A DNA stretch of 64,000 bases from contig NC_057862.1 in assembly GCF_019393635.1 (NCBI RefSeq), positions 477,838,669 through 477,902,668 of the forward strand. Reading direction: 5' to 3'. Shown here one piece after another: positions 21,502 through 33,957 of this stretch (its first letter is position 1; the number at the start of each line of letters is the position of its first letter). Position numbers and translations under genes: made by a program. Under the pieces are notes generated by a model. The model was not told the DNA's origin. It saw nothing but the letters and a program-made list of their open reading frames with translations, and searched no databases. The stretch is from Dromiciops gliroides (taxonomy: Eukaryota > Chordata > Mammalia > Microbiotheria > Microbiotheriidae).

Positions 21502-22859
21502 AGTTAAACAATATTGGAGTCAACCCAACTGAGAAAAGCACTCAAACTTAACTTACATGTCTAATTTGGTAAATATTAATCTTTAACCAGAAGGGCTCAT
21601 TTTACAAATCAAATCCTCATAGATTCCTTTTAAGATTCTTCCTTCGGCCTGTTGTTGGCACTGTCTCACATCAGGCACAGGATTTAGGTAAAGATAGAAA
21701 CAGCATGCATGTAAAAACTTAAATTCTCTGAAGTTTCAAGTCAACCATAGTTTCCTAATTTGATGTTCTTCTCATAGCTCTCTTGGTCATAAGATCAGAA
21801 TTACAAGCCTTAAGTTGTTTTTCTCCATGTGAACTAGTTATTGGAGAAGCAAAATTTAGGAGGTTTACTTGAAATCTGTTTTGTAAAAGATTTTAGTAGA
21901 AACATCAAAGAATCTCTGCAAGTGACTTGGAATCAGAGAAGTAAATCTCCTGGAGAGGAGGCCCCTTGAGAGCTGCTCTGAGCATGAGGCCTACTCCAGA
22001 ATGTCCAAAAGAAGATCTTTTCAGAGATCAAATGACTACATGGGACATCTGGGATCCAAGATGTAATGTGTTGATTAAATGGACATTGGGAGTGGGTTTT
22101 GAAGCTACAGGGAAAATGGATGTTATTTAATATTGATAATCATCATTGTACTATATATGTGTGTATATATAAAACAGATAGAGTATATATATTTTTTCAC
22201 TGTATTTGTTTTCTGAGTTTTCTTGATTAACATGATGATATTTGAATCACCCCTCTAAAATTAGTCCATGGCTTTAGATAGCTTTACTATGGTTTATGCT
22301 ATGATCAATCAATCTTGTTATGATTATATTAATTGGCTAGGAGAAATTGTGACAAGCCCATATAAGAGCCATTCCCTTAGGTGACCCTGGGGTAATCCCT
22401 TCTCTTGTTCACTTGGTTGCACGGAAATACACTATTAGCTAGCATTGGTAAATGGGCATTTATTGCCCTCTGTTTTATAATCCTTTTTCAGAAGTTGCAT
22501 TAGTTGTTGTGTTAAAGACCGTCCTAAAGTTGCACCAGAAAAACAGATGTCAGTACATACTGTTAATAATGACTGTGTTAAAAATCTTATAGAATTAGCC
22601 TATTGATGAGTGATCTATGAGAGGCACATATGTCTCTCATTCATCAAAGCAGGTGACTGAAATGATCAGAATAATCTGTCTTTTTTTAATTGATCCCATT
22701 TATGGCTAATTGACTTGGTCCTATTACTGTCTAGATTGTAGTTCTATGTTTCCGAAATTAGTTCTGAAATTCAGCTGGCCTGTAATGAGTTAAGTTCAGA
22801 CATCTAGTTTTCCTACTAATCACTTCTATTCTTATCTCAAGGAAATCTGTTATCCATGA
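21502..22859. other. intergenic, nothing recognised
   Basis: AT-rich DNA. No coding frame or repeat family was recognised. Confidence 0.4.
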
Positions 22860-23341
22860 GGGACTCAGGTGAACATCGGGGAATTTGGTAGACCACCAAG
22901 CTATCCTTCAAGGATGTCTGTTTTATTATCCAAAGAAGTCTGGTCCACTATATGTAACCTGGCAGGTAGACTCAGACAAATGTTTCTTAATTACAAAAGG
23001 GAAGGGGTGGGGGTGGGGGGTCGGGAATTGTTCTTGCTAGCCCTCATTCCAAATTTCCAAACAATTATCCAACCAGTCTCCCATGCCTCAGGTCTGTAAC
23101 CAACCATATTGACTTTACTAATCATGATGTTGAGCTCTTATAATCAATCATAATTTGTTCCCCACCTACAGAATACAGTTCTTTGTTCTGTACTCCCCCA
23201 AAACTATTTAAGAAAGCTGTCCTCCTTATTTGGGATCTTAGCTTTGCCAAGGAAGCTGAGATCCTTTTTATTAGTAAATTCACTCTTTACTAATAAGTTG
23301 ATGCTCAGAACACTGTGCCTCAGTTTATTTTGAACACAACA
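22860..23341 (+). mobile_element. LTR-like 3' segment
   Basis: The stretch ends in 'gaacacaaca' and shows an R/U5-like layout. An 'aaaactatttaagaaa' TATA-like box near 23201 is followed by duplicated 'actaataag' text and 'gtgcctcagtttattttg'. I could not define the 5' edge or a TSD, so the call is tentative. Confidence 0.4.
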
Positions 23342-24040
23342 GTATACTTCCCGACTCCCCCAAAATTTCAGCTCCTCCTTCTAGAATAGAGGGAGTTGTA
23401 GACCAATTTTCTGGTATGATCATAGACCCTCTAGCATAGATTTTATATCCATCAGCAGACACTGAATTCCAGTACCCCGTAATATTCAAAATGAGAAAGT
23501 TGAACAAGATCTCTAAGGTTCCTTCTACCTCTAAATCCTATTATTTCATAGACAATATACAGAATAGGCCCCCTCTTTTAAAAAATCTGAAAAAGTCACA
23601 GGGAATCCAGGATAGCATATTGTAAAGGGGGCAGCAGAGGACAGTGAACAGTCCATTTAACCATCTGCCAGTTTTTATTCTATCAAGGAAGTTATAGTAT
23701 GATCTTGGAAAGTTTGTGATACATAACACTGATTTTCAAATGTTTTAGTCTTGGGATCCCCCTTATACTCTTAAAAATTATTGAGGACCCCAAAGAGCTT
23801 TTGTTTATGAGAATTTTGTTTATAGTTATAAATATATATACACACATGTATATCAATATCTCCATTGCAGACATTAAAACTGATAAATATTTAAAATTAT
23901 TATTAGTTCATTAAAATAACAATGAAAATCCATTTTGTGTTAATACTAGTAACATATTTATGAAAATGAGTATATTTTTTGAAACAGAAATAGTGAGAAA
24001 AGGAGCATTGGTTTACATATTTTTGTACATCTCTTTAATG
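23342..24040. other. intergenic, nothing firmly recognised
   Basis: A stretch at 23740-24000 may be an old repeat ('gggatcccccttatactctt', 'accccaaagagcttttg'), but I cannot name it. Confidence 0.35.
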
Positions 24041-24135
24041 TCTGATAAAATAATAATAATAATAAAACTAGCATTTATATAGCACTTACTATGTAAGTGG
24101 TTGAATACTCAGATAACTCCTTAGTACTATTATAA
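24041..24135 (-). mobile_element. MIR/THER-like SINE fragment
   Basis: '(aat)n' followed by 'agcatttatatagcacttac' is the 3' end of the MIR-like family in minus orientation. Confidence 0.55.
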
Positions 24136-25239
24136 AATAGTTTCTACCTTATAGAACTCCTGAAAGAGTCTTGTGGACCACCAGGGGCCCAGAGACCATA
24201 CTTTGACAACCTCTGAACTAAAGGATTTGAGGCAAGGAAGTTTACCAGTCAAATGCTAAGGATGTCCAGACCCGAGAAAGAGAAAGGCAAAAGGCAGCAG
24301 GTTAAAACAGTGACCCAAATCAGTTAGTGGGAAAATTAGAGAAACTGTAAAGTGTTCTAAAGATGTAGAATGTTGGAAAAAATGTGTGGATGGAAGACTC
24401 TGAAGAGGAGGAAGCTGATTGGTTGTGATTATAATAGAAGAAAATATTTTCAGAAACATTTGTACTGCTTGGAGGTGACTAAGTAAAACATAAGGAGAAC
24501 AGAAAAGAGAGGAGAAGATGAAAGAAGTAGTATGTATATACAAAAGAAAGATCTTGTTTATTTTGAATTTTAAACCCATAATTTACTAAAATATTTTACG
24601 TTATAAATAAATGTTATTTAGCATAATTAAATTTAACTTTTTAACTTATGAGTATAAATTAAACATTTCCACTTACTGGCATACTATCTGCCCATAGCTT
24701 TGCTGTGTTTAAACAAATGTTTCTAGTTTGTACATTTGTATCACAGTGTGGTTCTCTAGACTAGTTCTATTCTTGGATTCTTGGTAAATTGCTAATACTA
24801 GAATAAATGAGGAAGAGCTATTATGTTTGAATCATTTTTTTCAATATTCTACTATGGATAGATAGATAAACAGATAAACACTAACATATTAAATACTAAG
24901 GTAAGAATGTTTCTATTCTAAGTCTGAGTCTCATGTAGTAGTATTTTTTTGGTGTAATTATTCTCTTTTATTTATTAAGCATGCATCATTTTAGGACTTT
25001 AGTACTAGTCACTAGATGACTGTCCAAGTATATCATTTTCATTTTATACTTGGTGACCCTGAGACACTGAGAAAGCCAAGATATGACCCCAGGGCCACAC
25101 AAAGAGTCACCAGCACAGAGAAAGCAGAACATTTTGATCCTTGAGTAGAAGGAGGCATAGGAGGTAGGAAGGACCTAAAAAGTTTGCACCAAGTCAGGTA
25201 AATTGAGTTGCCAATGGGTCACTGGGGAATAGGTGGCAT
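24136..25239. other. intergenic, nothing recognised
   Basis: AT-rich. No supported gene or named repeat. Confidence 0.4.
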
Positions 25240-25480
25240 AAAAATAATAACTAACATTTACATAGCATTTTATATAGATCACCTCATGTGATCTTCACAA
25301 GAACCTTGTAAGGTATGTACTATAGGTGTTATTATTATCCACTTTTTCCAGGTGGAAAAAAGGCTCAGAAAAGTTAGGTGGCTTATTCATGGTCACCCAG
25401 ATCCGAAATGTTAGGTGCTTCATTTGAGCCTTGGTCTCTCCTGATTTCAAGTCCAACACTCTTTCCACTATTAAACTTTA
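25240..25480 (-). mobile_element. MIR/THER-like CORE-SINE
   Basis: The minus-orientation order 'aataactaacatttacatag', 'gtgttattattatcc', 'ggctcagaaaagttaggtgg' and 'catggtcacccag' matches the MIR core family. Confidence 0.75.
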
Positions 25481-25626
25481 TCTAGCCACCTCTTCCTTCC
25501 TCCAACCCCCAATTCTACTCCTGAACCATCCCACCACCAAAACCATGCCAATGACTGTCTCTATCCCTATCCTCATTCCTGGTTGGACTCCAACCTAAGT
25601 TTCTGATATGACATTCAATACTTCTA

Positions 25627-25712
25627 CAGAGTGTCCCAAAAGTCTCAGTGCAATTTTAAGCTTTAAAACTTCTAATAATTACCAACTAAACTAAGGCTTT
25701 TGGGACACCTTG
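25627..25712. mobile_element. mariner-type MITE
   Basis: A short hairpin element of 86 bp. The left end is 'cagagtgtcccaaaag' and the right end is the reverse complement of 'caaggtgtcccaaaag'. The left flank is TA; the right flank is TG (a decayed TA). This GTGTCCCAAAAG terminus is typical of mariner-derived MITEs. Confidence 0.75.
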
Positions 25713-26868
25713 TGTTATACTTATGGTATTTATATGTGATCACTATTTTTTTTTTATCAACTAAGGATTTTCGCCTGTTTCAATCAGCCTAATCAATCAG
25801 ATCTGATGAGTATATAAAACCAATATGATCCAATAGTTTGCATCCTGTAGACATAACCTATGGACAAAATAATGTATAAAAGTAGTGAGAGGTGAGTATT
25901 AAATTGCCTTCTCTACCCCATCAGTACTTGATGGCTATTATTTTTTATCTAGAACAATGTTGCTCTCCATGAATAATTTCATACTTATCTTTATATTTGT
26001 GTTTTAGATATCAGAATTGAATTTTTTGTTATATTTTAGTGAACACAGTTTTAATTGCAAGGCACCTGATTTCTTCTTAGCATTTCCCTCACTTTCCTCT
26101 CAAATGGCTATGTATGCAACAAAATTATACCATAAATTAAAAATTGGAAATGTTCTCTAGTTCAGCCTAAATCTAAACAAGAATCCTCTCTATAATATCC
26201 CCAACAAGTGGCCATTGAACCTCTCCATAAAAAGCGCTGATGAAAGAGCAGCTCATTCTGCCTTTACACACTTCTAATGATTTAGAAAGTGTTTCCTTAT
26301 ATAAAACCTAAATACACCATTGTAATTTACCTCCATTGGTTTGAGTTCAGAGGTCAAGGGGAACAAGTATAATGCATCATGTCAGTATCTCAAATTCTTG
26401 AAGTCTGTTAACAAGTCCTCCTAAGTCTCTTTTTTAGGTTAAGCATTTAGTCTTTTAACTAAGTCTCATGTTGCAAGATCTTAGCAGCATTCACTATCCC
26501 GGTCTCTCTCTTCTGGGCACTGCAGCATAGCAACGATCTTTCTAAAATGTGGTGCTCAGTACTGAATAGAATGCACTTTACTCCATATGTGGTCTGAGTA
26601 ACTGGGCACACAATGGGACTATAACATCCTTGTGAGAAGGGCCCTGAACAGTACACAGTGATATAAGAGTGATAAACTGTTTCTATATGTGAAAGTCTGG
26701 GAATGTCGTGACCCAGGAAGGTGAAACACTAACTTTAGTTTTGTCTCTGTGTCTTTCCCCTGACCATTCATATTTACTTGGGAAAGTGAATGAGATTTGG
26801 GATTGAAAAAATGGGAGACCCTGGGAATCAGGAACCTTGGTAGTTGTTGAACAAATAGTTGTAAATTA
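25713..26868. other. intergenic, nothing recognised
   Basis: No gene or named repeat seen. Confidence 0.4.
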
Positions 26869-26878
26869 AAAGTTTATC

Positions 26879-27027
26879 GGGGCAGCTAGGTGGCACAGTG
26901 GATAGAGCACTAGCCCTGGATTCAGGAGGACTTGAATTCAAATCCGGCCTCAGACACTTAACACTAGCTGTGTGACCCTGGGCAAGTCACTTAATCCGAA
27001 TTGCCTCACCCCCCCCCCCAAAAAAAT
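26879..27027 (+). mobile_element. WALLSI/WSINE-type SINE
   Basis: Full-length plus copy ending in a C-run then A-run. The TSD is 'aaagtttatc' on both sides. Confidence 0.93.
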
Positions 27028-27120
27028 AAAGTTTATCAATTTTTTTTTAGTACTTTCAAAGGATAAACTTTTAATTTTGTTTATCAGTGGTATAATTTTT
27101 CTGGTTTTCAATTTATCTAT

Positions 27121-27385
27121 TTGGGAGCAATTAGGTGCTACAGTGGATAGAGCACTGGACCTGGAGTCAGCAAGACCTGAGTTTAAATTTGACCTCTGAT
27201 AATTATTAGTCTGTGACCCTGAGCAAGTCACTTAATTTCTGTTTGCCTCAGTTTCATCATTTGTAAAATGGGGAAGATAATAATAGCAACTATCTCCCAG
27301 AGTGGTATGAGGATCAAGTGAGTCAATAATTATAAAGTATTTAATAAAGTGCTTTAAGCATTATATAAATGTTAGTTATTATTAT
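27121..27385 (+). mobile_element. MIR/THER-like CORE-SINE
   Basis: tRNA head 'gtgctacagtggatagagca', core 'gtgaccctgagcaagtcact', 'tttgtaaaatggggaa' and the tail 'aaatgttagttattattatt'. Confidence 0.85.
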
Positions 27386-27389
27386 TAAT

Positions 27390-28900
27390 ATCATTACCAT
27401 TGATATTATTAGTCCTCTAGTCTTCAAGATTTCATCTTCTGTGTTAATTTTGGGCTTATTCATTTTCTGGGTTTCTAGTTTTTTGAAATACATATCCCAG
27501 TTCATTAGTCTTCATTTTTTCTATTTTGTTAATGTATGTATTTAGAGATATTACTTTTCCTCTGAGGACTGTTTTAGCTTTATCTCAGAAATTTTGGTAT
27601 GTCATGTCATCACTACTATTATACTTCACACAATTATTACTTCTGTTATTTATTCTTTGACTCACTCATTATTTAGGACTTTATTATTAAGTCTCCATTT
27701 AGGCCTATGTCTTTTGTTTGTAGTCCCCGAATTGATTGTTATTTTTATTGCCTTATGTTCTATAAATAATACATTTAGTATTTCTATCTTTTTACAGTTA
27801 TTTGAAATTCATGATCAATTTTTGTGACAGTGTCATGTGATATTGAGAAATACATAGATTCCTTTATGGTCCCATTCTGAAGGTTCCATATGTCTCTTGC
27901 TCTAATTTCTCCAACAATTTGTTCAATTTTATATTTTCCCTTCTTTTTATCTTTCTGCTAAATTTGTTCAGCTCTGAAAGGTGAACTTTAAAATCTTTTA
28001 CTAGTATTGTGTTACTATCTATGTCTTTCTGAAATTCAATATTTTTCCCTTTATAGATTTAGATACTAAGTCATTTGAAGCATAAAAGCTTACTATTGAT
28101 ATTGGCTTGTTGCCTGTTTCCTTAATTTACTTATTTGTCTCTGTTTATGTTGTAAATTTTTATTATTTTATTTTGATAGCATTATTGAAACTCTTGCTTT
28201 TCAGATTCAGCTGATGCATCATACATTTTTTTTGCCTCTCATTTTTATTCTATGTTTTCTTTTTCAGATGTGTTCCTCATAAGCAACAGATTGTGGAGAT
28301 TTGTTTTCATATCCAATCTGTCTTTCTCTTTTTTTTTATTGCATTGCTTAATCTATTCAATTTAATTTAGTCATATTTATGGTTTTCCTGCATTTGTGTT
28401 TCCATTATTATTTTTTTCAAAATAAGATTTATTTTTTGTTAACTTTCCTCTTTTAGCAAATACTTTGTCACTATAAGTAGTTTTACATAATATATTTCAA
28501 TGAAACCCTATTCCTGCAGGTTCTTTTCCCTCTCCTCAAACCTCCCTCTTCCATCTACCAACTCTTTCTCTAATTTTGGAGTTTTACTTGATTTCTTTCT
28601 AATCTACTATCTAATTCTTATACTCCTTTCCTCATTATTTGTTTGTTAGGGTGTTTTTTTTCCATTTTCTGCACCTTTCTCTAAGAAGTATTTTTTAGCT
28701 TGTTCTTTTCATTAATTTTTTTCCTTTTCTGACTTTCTGTACTTTTATTCTTTGCTTTAGAGCTGTATATTTTTATATTATTTCTTCTTTACTCTCTTTG
28801 CATTTCTCATGGAATTAATATTTCTGAAGTACCAAATTTGTGTATGAATTTCTAGCCAATATCTATATTATCACCTTTGTAGATCTTAGTCCATTATCCA
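27390..28900 (-). mobile_element. L1 fragment, central ORF2
   Basis: Long AT-rich stretch equivalent, in minus orientation, to the central and C-terminal reverse-transcriptase region of L1 ORF2. It includes 'aaatcttttactagtattgt' and a 'cagattgtggagatttg' region, landmarks of L1 order. Many stops interrupt it. Confidence 0.65.
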
Positions 28901-28949
28901 TTTTTTCTCATTCTTAGAAGTATCAATGCATAAGGTAAGTAATAGAAGC

Positions 28950-29225
28950 CGTGGGGTTCTGTAGTGGATAGAGTACTGGACCTGAAATTAGGAAGACCTA
29001 AATTGAAATCTAGCCTCAGACACTTACTGTGAGACCCTAGGTAAGTCACTTCACTTCAACTCTATCTGAGTCAGTTTCATCATCTGATAAATTTGGGAAT
29101 AATAATATCTACCTCCCAGAGTTGTTTTGAGGATCAAATGAGATAATATTTGTAAGTGGATCAAATGAAATAAGTTTTTCAAACCACAAAACACTATATA
29201 AATGTTGTTATTATTGTTATTATTG
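28950..29225 (+). mobile_element. MIR/THER-like CORE-SINE
   Basis: 'tagtggatagagtactgga' head, 'cctcagacacttactg' core, 'gaggatcaaatgagataata' and a (TTATTG)-rich tail. Confidence 0.8.
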
Positions 29226-29868
29226 CCCCATGACAGAAATTTCCTTGTTTCCCCAGTTATGGATTATAATTCTACCCTCTTTCATCCCCATGATCACTAT
29301 ATTTTTAATTTGCCATGAAATCATCTCTCTTGGTCCTTATCATTTCACCCTTCTGGGTGGCAGTTACCATAAAGAACTCTAATTCCCTTTCTCCTAAAAC
29401 AGGATGTTGTCAATAGAGTCATCTTTTCACATCATCCCCTTGAAGATTAGGCTCTTTGTAAGGCCTCCCCCTCTGATTATAGAGTATACCTCTTCTCCCT
29501 TGAAAATTCTCTTCAGTGGGATCTTCTCTCCCCATTGTGTTGAGGCCTCCTCCTTACTTTCTGTCAATTTTAATCCCTGCCTTCACCGCCTCATTCATTC
29601 TTCTGTACCCTCTTCTTGCTGAGAGGCAATATGAGTTACCTGAAGGCATGGCATTAATGTTGTTCATCCTTTGATTCAAAGAAGACCAATGACATGATCA
29701 CTGGGTGATGTATTGACTTGGGTGTGAACTGAGAAGAATTTACTTCTAAATAACCTTGGTTTTCCTACCAAATGGTTTCTGGGACAGAACTATTTCCAAC
29801 TAGATTCCAATCCCCTTTCCTTTAATGCTAGTGCCTCGGTTCCCTCCATTTCTTAGTTCCCTGAGTGG
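29226..29868. other. intergenic, nothing firmly recognised
   Basis: A 29655-29735 stretch ('cctttgattcaaagaagacc') looks like an old dispersed repeat I cannot name. No gene seen. Confidence 0.35.
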
Positions 29869-30892
29869 AGTGAATCAACTTTTTCCAAATTTTTCTCCCT
29901 TCCTCCCTCCTTTTCCTCCCCCCTCCACATGATCACAACCAGGTTATATATGTACAATCCACAAGTGTTCTTTTTATCAGTTCTTTCTATGGGGGTGCAT
30001 AGTAAGCTTCTTCATTAGTTCCTTGGGATTGTCTTGGATCATTGCATTGTTAAGTCATTCACAATTGCTCATTGAACAATACTGCTGTCACTATGCACAA
30101 TGTCCTCCCAGCTCTGCTCACTTCACTATACATCAATGTTCATTAGTCTTTCCAGGTTTTTCTGGGATCATCCTGTTTGTCATTTCCTGTAGCACAAGAC
30201 CATTCCACTACAATCATAGCACAGCTTTTCCAATCATTCCTCAATTGAGGGACATTCCCTTGATTCTCAATTCTTAGCCTCCACTGAGAGTTGCTATAAA
30301 TATTTTTTGTACAATTTTCCCCCTTTTTCTCTTTTTCATGATTACTATTGTTACCTGTTTCCCTTCCATCCTATTCCCTTCCCCATGATATTTATTCTAT
30401 TATCAATCTTCTTTCATCCTATCACTCTTCAAAAGGGATTTGCTTCTGTCTGTCCCCTCCCCCACTCTGCCCTTCCTTCTTTTGCCCCTCTCTCTTTATT
30501 CCCTTCCCCTCCTATTTTCCTGCAGGGTTAGAGAGATTACTCCATCCAATTGAGTATGTATATTATTCCCTCCTTGAGCCAATTCTAATGAGATTGAGGT
30601 CTTTGAGTCAATTCTGATGAGTGTTAGGTTCATTTACTGCCCAGATTAAACAGATTACTCCACCCAGTTGGGTGTGTCTGTTAGTCCCTCCATGAGGCAG
30701 CTCTGATGAGTTTAAGGTCTTTGGGCCTTTTCTGATAAGTGTAAAATTCATTTACTGCCCTGTTCCTCTCCCATCTCTTCCCCCACTCCATAAGCCTTTT
30801 CCTGTTTCTTTCATGTAGGATTTTACCTCTGCCCTTCCTCCTCCCCCAGTGCATTCCCTTTACCTGTCAATTTAACCCTAAAGATGTCATCA

Positions 30893-31010
30893 CCTAGCTA
30901 GGTGACACAGTGGACAAAGCATCACCCTTGGACCCAGGGGGATCCCCGCCAAAACCCGGCCTCAGACACAATACAGTCACCCACTGTACAACCCCTGCTA
31001 TGTCCCCCAG
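30893..31010 (+). mobile_element. diverged WALLSI/WSINE-type SINE
   Basis: Head 'ctagctaggtgacacagtgg' and 'cggcctcagacaca' survive. The core has drifted and lost its A-tail. Confidence 0.65.
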
Positions 31011-31092
31011 CTCCAATTTTTTATGGTTCTCTAGGGTCTTGTATTTGAAAGTCAAATTTGCCATTCAGATAAGGTCTTTTCATCACAAATAC

Positions 31093-31936
31093 CTAACAGT
31101 CCTCTTTTTCACTAAAGTCCCATTTTTTTCTCTGAGAGATTATTACCAGTTTTGCTGGGTAGGCGATTCTTGGTTGTAATCCCATTTCCTTTGCCCTCTG
31201 GAATATCATATTCCATGCCCTCCGGTCCTTTAATGTAGAAGCTGCTAGATCTTGTGCTATCCTGACTGGGGCTCCAGAGTACTTGAATTCTTTCTTTTTG
31301 GCAGCTTGCAATATTTTCTCCTTGACCTGAGAGCTCTGGAATTTGGCTATAATATTCCTAGGAGTTTTCCTTTTGGGATCTCTTTCTGGAGGTGATTGGT
31401 GGATTCTTTCAATTTCTATTTTAGCTTCTTCTTCTAGAATTTCAGGGCAATTTTCCCTGTGAATATCTTGGAAGATGATGTCTAAGCTCTTTCCTTGATC
31501 ATGGTTTTCAGGCAGACAAATAATTTTCAAATTATCTCTCCATGACCTATTTTCCAGGTCAGCAGTTTTTCCGAGAAGATATTTCACATTGCCCTTGATT
31601 TTTAAAATTCATTTGCATTTGCTTTATTTTGTCTTGTTTTCTCATAAAGTCACTAGCTTCCATTTGTTCAATCCTAATGCTTAGGCAATTATTTTCATCA
31701 GAGAGCTTTTGTACCTCCTTTTCCATTTGGCCAATTTGGCTTTTCAAGCTGTTGACTTTTTTCTCATGTCTTTCCTGTATCACCCTCATTTCTCTTTCCA
31801 TTTTTTCCTCTACCTCTCTAACTTTATCTTCAAAGTCCTTTTTGAGCACCTCTATGGCCTGAGACCAATATTTTTCTTGGAAGCTTAAGATATAGGGGCC
31901 CTGATGTTGGCATCTTCTCCTGAGGGTGCACCTCAA
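31093..31936 (-). pseudogene. L1 ORF1 remnant in HAL1-like copy B
   Basis: Two minus frames overlap at about 31559-31587. 31936-31559 is the coiled coil (KKDFEDKVREVEEKMEREMR, IGQMEKEVQKLSDEN). 31587-31093 is the RRM plus C-terminal domain of L1 ORF1p, with 'DNLKIICLPENHDQGKSL', 'RNIIAKFQSSQVKEKILQAA' and 'LAASTLKDRRAWNMIF'. ORF1p is the trimeric nucleic-acid chaperone of L1. One frameshift separates the halves, so it is dead but well preserved. Confidence 0.88.
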
Positions 31937-32352
31937 TCTTCCTTGTTACTGAAGAAACTTTCTATGGACCTCACCTTTCTCTGTCTACTCGTCTTGCCTT
32001 TCTTTTACTTGACTTTTAGTTCCTTAAAGTGGGGCACTGTTTCCAGGCTGCAGTATCCCAAGCCTAAGAAGTCCCAGGTGGTATGATTTAAGGAGGATCA
32101 GGTTCTTCATTCACCTGGCCTGTTCCCTGGTCTGTAGATGACCCCAGACCAACTTGCCAATCAACCAGCTTTGTGTTTTGTGGTTGTCAGCTTTGATGAG
32201 CCTGTGCCCCTCCCCAACCTGGTCCAGTGCTACTCAAGCGTACCTCCTGGTTCTCAGCAGGGGTGAAAAATCCAAGTTCTGCCTCAGCACCAGCATAGAC
32301 CCCTGTAGTCTTCCCCCTGCCCAGGGCTCAGCCCTCAGTGAATCAACTTTTT

Positions 32353-32970
32353 AAAATTTTTGTGGGGTTGAGAAAACCCTGCTTATATTTCTTCCTCTTT
32401 GTCACATAGCTAGAAAGAATTGATGTCCATGGCTTATTGGAACCGTATGATAGGTAAAGAACAAGGGTGGGGCATGCTATTAGAGGTCCTGTAATAGGAG
32501 GGAAATGCTTAAGTGGGTCCCAAAGCGTGAACTTTTTGTTTTGGCTTGTGTGTTGTTAGTGTGGTATAAATGCTGAAAGAACCATTATAGTGTTGTCCAT
32601 TGTTAATTAAAATGGTATTATGGTGTTGATCTTTTTTTCCTGTCCTTTGGACTCAGCTGTCATTGCTCCACTTTTTGGAACATAATTCCTTTTCTGGGAA
32701 TTTTTTTTGAGAGTTAGTGAAGATTGGAGATATCTATCTTCCTATTTTATTGGTCATGTAACTTTACCTTATACCCTTCCCTGAATGACTAGGTATAATT
32801 TAATACTCAGAGATTAAGGTCAGGAATTATTGGGAATGTTCATGATAAACTGGAGTAAAGTCTTGTAGAAATATTTTGACTTGCTGGGCCTAATTTGACT
32901 GGAGGACTAATCTGGGGACTTTTGACTAACTGGCTATCTGACTGCTATTAATTTAGTATGGGCCCTTTAA
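32353..32970. other. intergenic, nothing recognised
   Basis: No gene or repeat recognised. Confidence 0.35.
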
Positions 32971-32980
32971 AAATTTCCAC

Positions 32981-33947
32981 CACACTGCTCCCAAATTGAT
33001 AAGCAAAAGATTAAGAAGCCTCTTAACTAAATAATCAAAGCAGAGTTTATTTATGAGATACTATTCAAATCAAGAATACAGGGAAATAAAATGTACAACC
33101 TGACTCTTCCACCTGCTGGGCCTGGAACTTTTTTAATACAATAAGGGGCGTTGCTGCCTCTTGCCTTAGGGTATGTTCCACTTTCACTACTCAGGTCCTT
33201 TATTCTAAGTCATTCCATTCTCCTAGTGCTCCAGTGTCCTCTTAAGCTTCGATTTCTCCAACTTGTACCCTGTGCTGACCGCTTCTGTGCTCTCTGCTGC
33301 CTCCTGTTCTGTCTGTCTGTCTGCTCCATCAGTCTGCCCTCTGCCGCCTTTGCTGTCCCTCTGATCTTGTCAGCCAGCCTTAATCTTGTCCACTGGCCCC
33401 ACCCTTACTGCCACCGCTGAACCCCTGTGTTTCTTTCTCACCAACCTCTCCTTCCGTTCTCCTAGTGCTCCAGTGTCCTTCTCTTCTCTTAATCTCATCA
33501 GCCCCCCCTCCCCCAGTCTAATTCCCAGGTATATACATATATATATTTTCCTTTACTCCAGTCAAATCTAGGGGGTTTTCATGCCCCCACAGACCAAGCT
33601 AATCAGCCAGCCAGGACTGCGGCTGCGGGGGTGAGGGGTGTCTCTTGAGTACCACACCCAGCGCTCCAGGGGCTATGCCCCCTGCTGTGCACCCAGGGAC
33701 CTCTGCACGGGCTATGGCAGAGGCTGGCCGGGATGAGCTGGGATCTCTGGGATAGATCCACTCAGGTCGGAGGGAGCTGGGGACTTTTTCCCCCAGCTGT
33801 CTGACCTGGTGTCTCATACAGCCCACGGGGCTTTTTGGCTTAGCTGAAGCAGAGGGGGAGGGGCACCAGCACCTCCCACACAGAAGAGACCCTGAGGGCC
33901 TAAGACTTTCTAATCTCAGCGAAAAGGTAGGGTCCCCAAATCAAAAT
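32981..33947 (-). mobile_element. LTR-like GC-rich segment
   Basis: About 970 bp bracketed by the direct repeat 'aaatttccac' (32971-32980 and 33948-33957). In minus orientation it has a GC-rich first half (33600-33900) and a polyadenylation signal (complement at 33047-33055, 'gagtttatttatgag') near the left end, the order of U3-R-U5. TG/CA termini are not clear and a 10-bp TSD is too long for a standard LTR, so the class is open. Confidence 0.4.
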
Positions 33948-33957
33948 AAATTTCCAC

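Larger units (their letters stand above)
29885..32336 (-). mobile_element. Complete HAL1-like half-L1 (copy B) with 16-bp TSD
   Basis: The element is bounded by an exact 16-bp duplication 'agtgaatcaacttttt' at 29869-29884 and 32337-32352. Read on the minus strand it has a 5' UTR (32336 to about 31940), a broken ORF1 (31936-31093), a pyrimidine-rich inter-ORF region, then directly an L1 3' UTR (about 30330-29885). No endonuclease or reverse transcriptase (ORF2) sequence is present. The intact TSD means this ORF2-less form was itself copied and inserted, as expected of a half-L1 mobilised by an autonomous L1. Confidence 0.85.
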
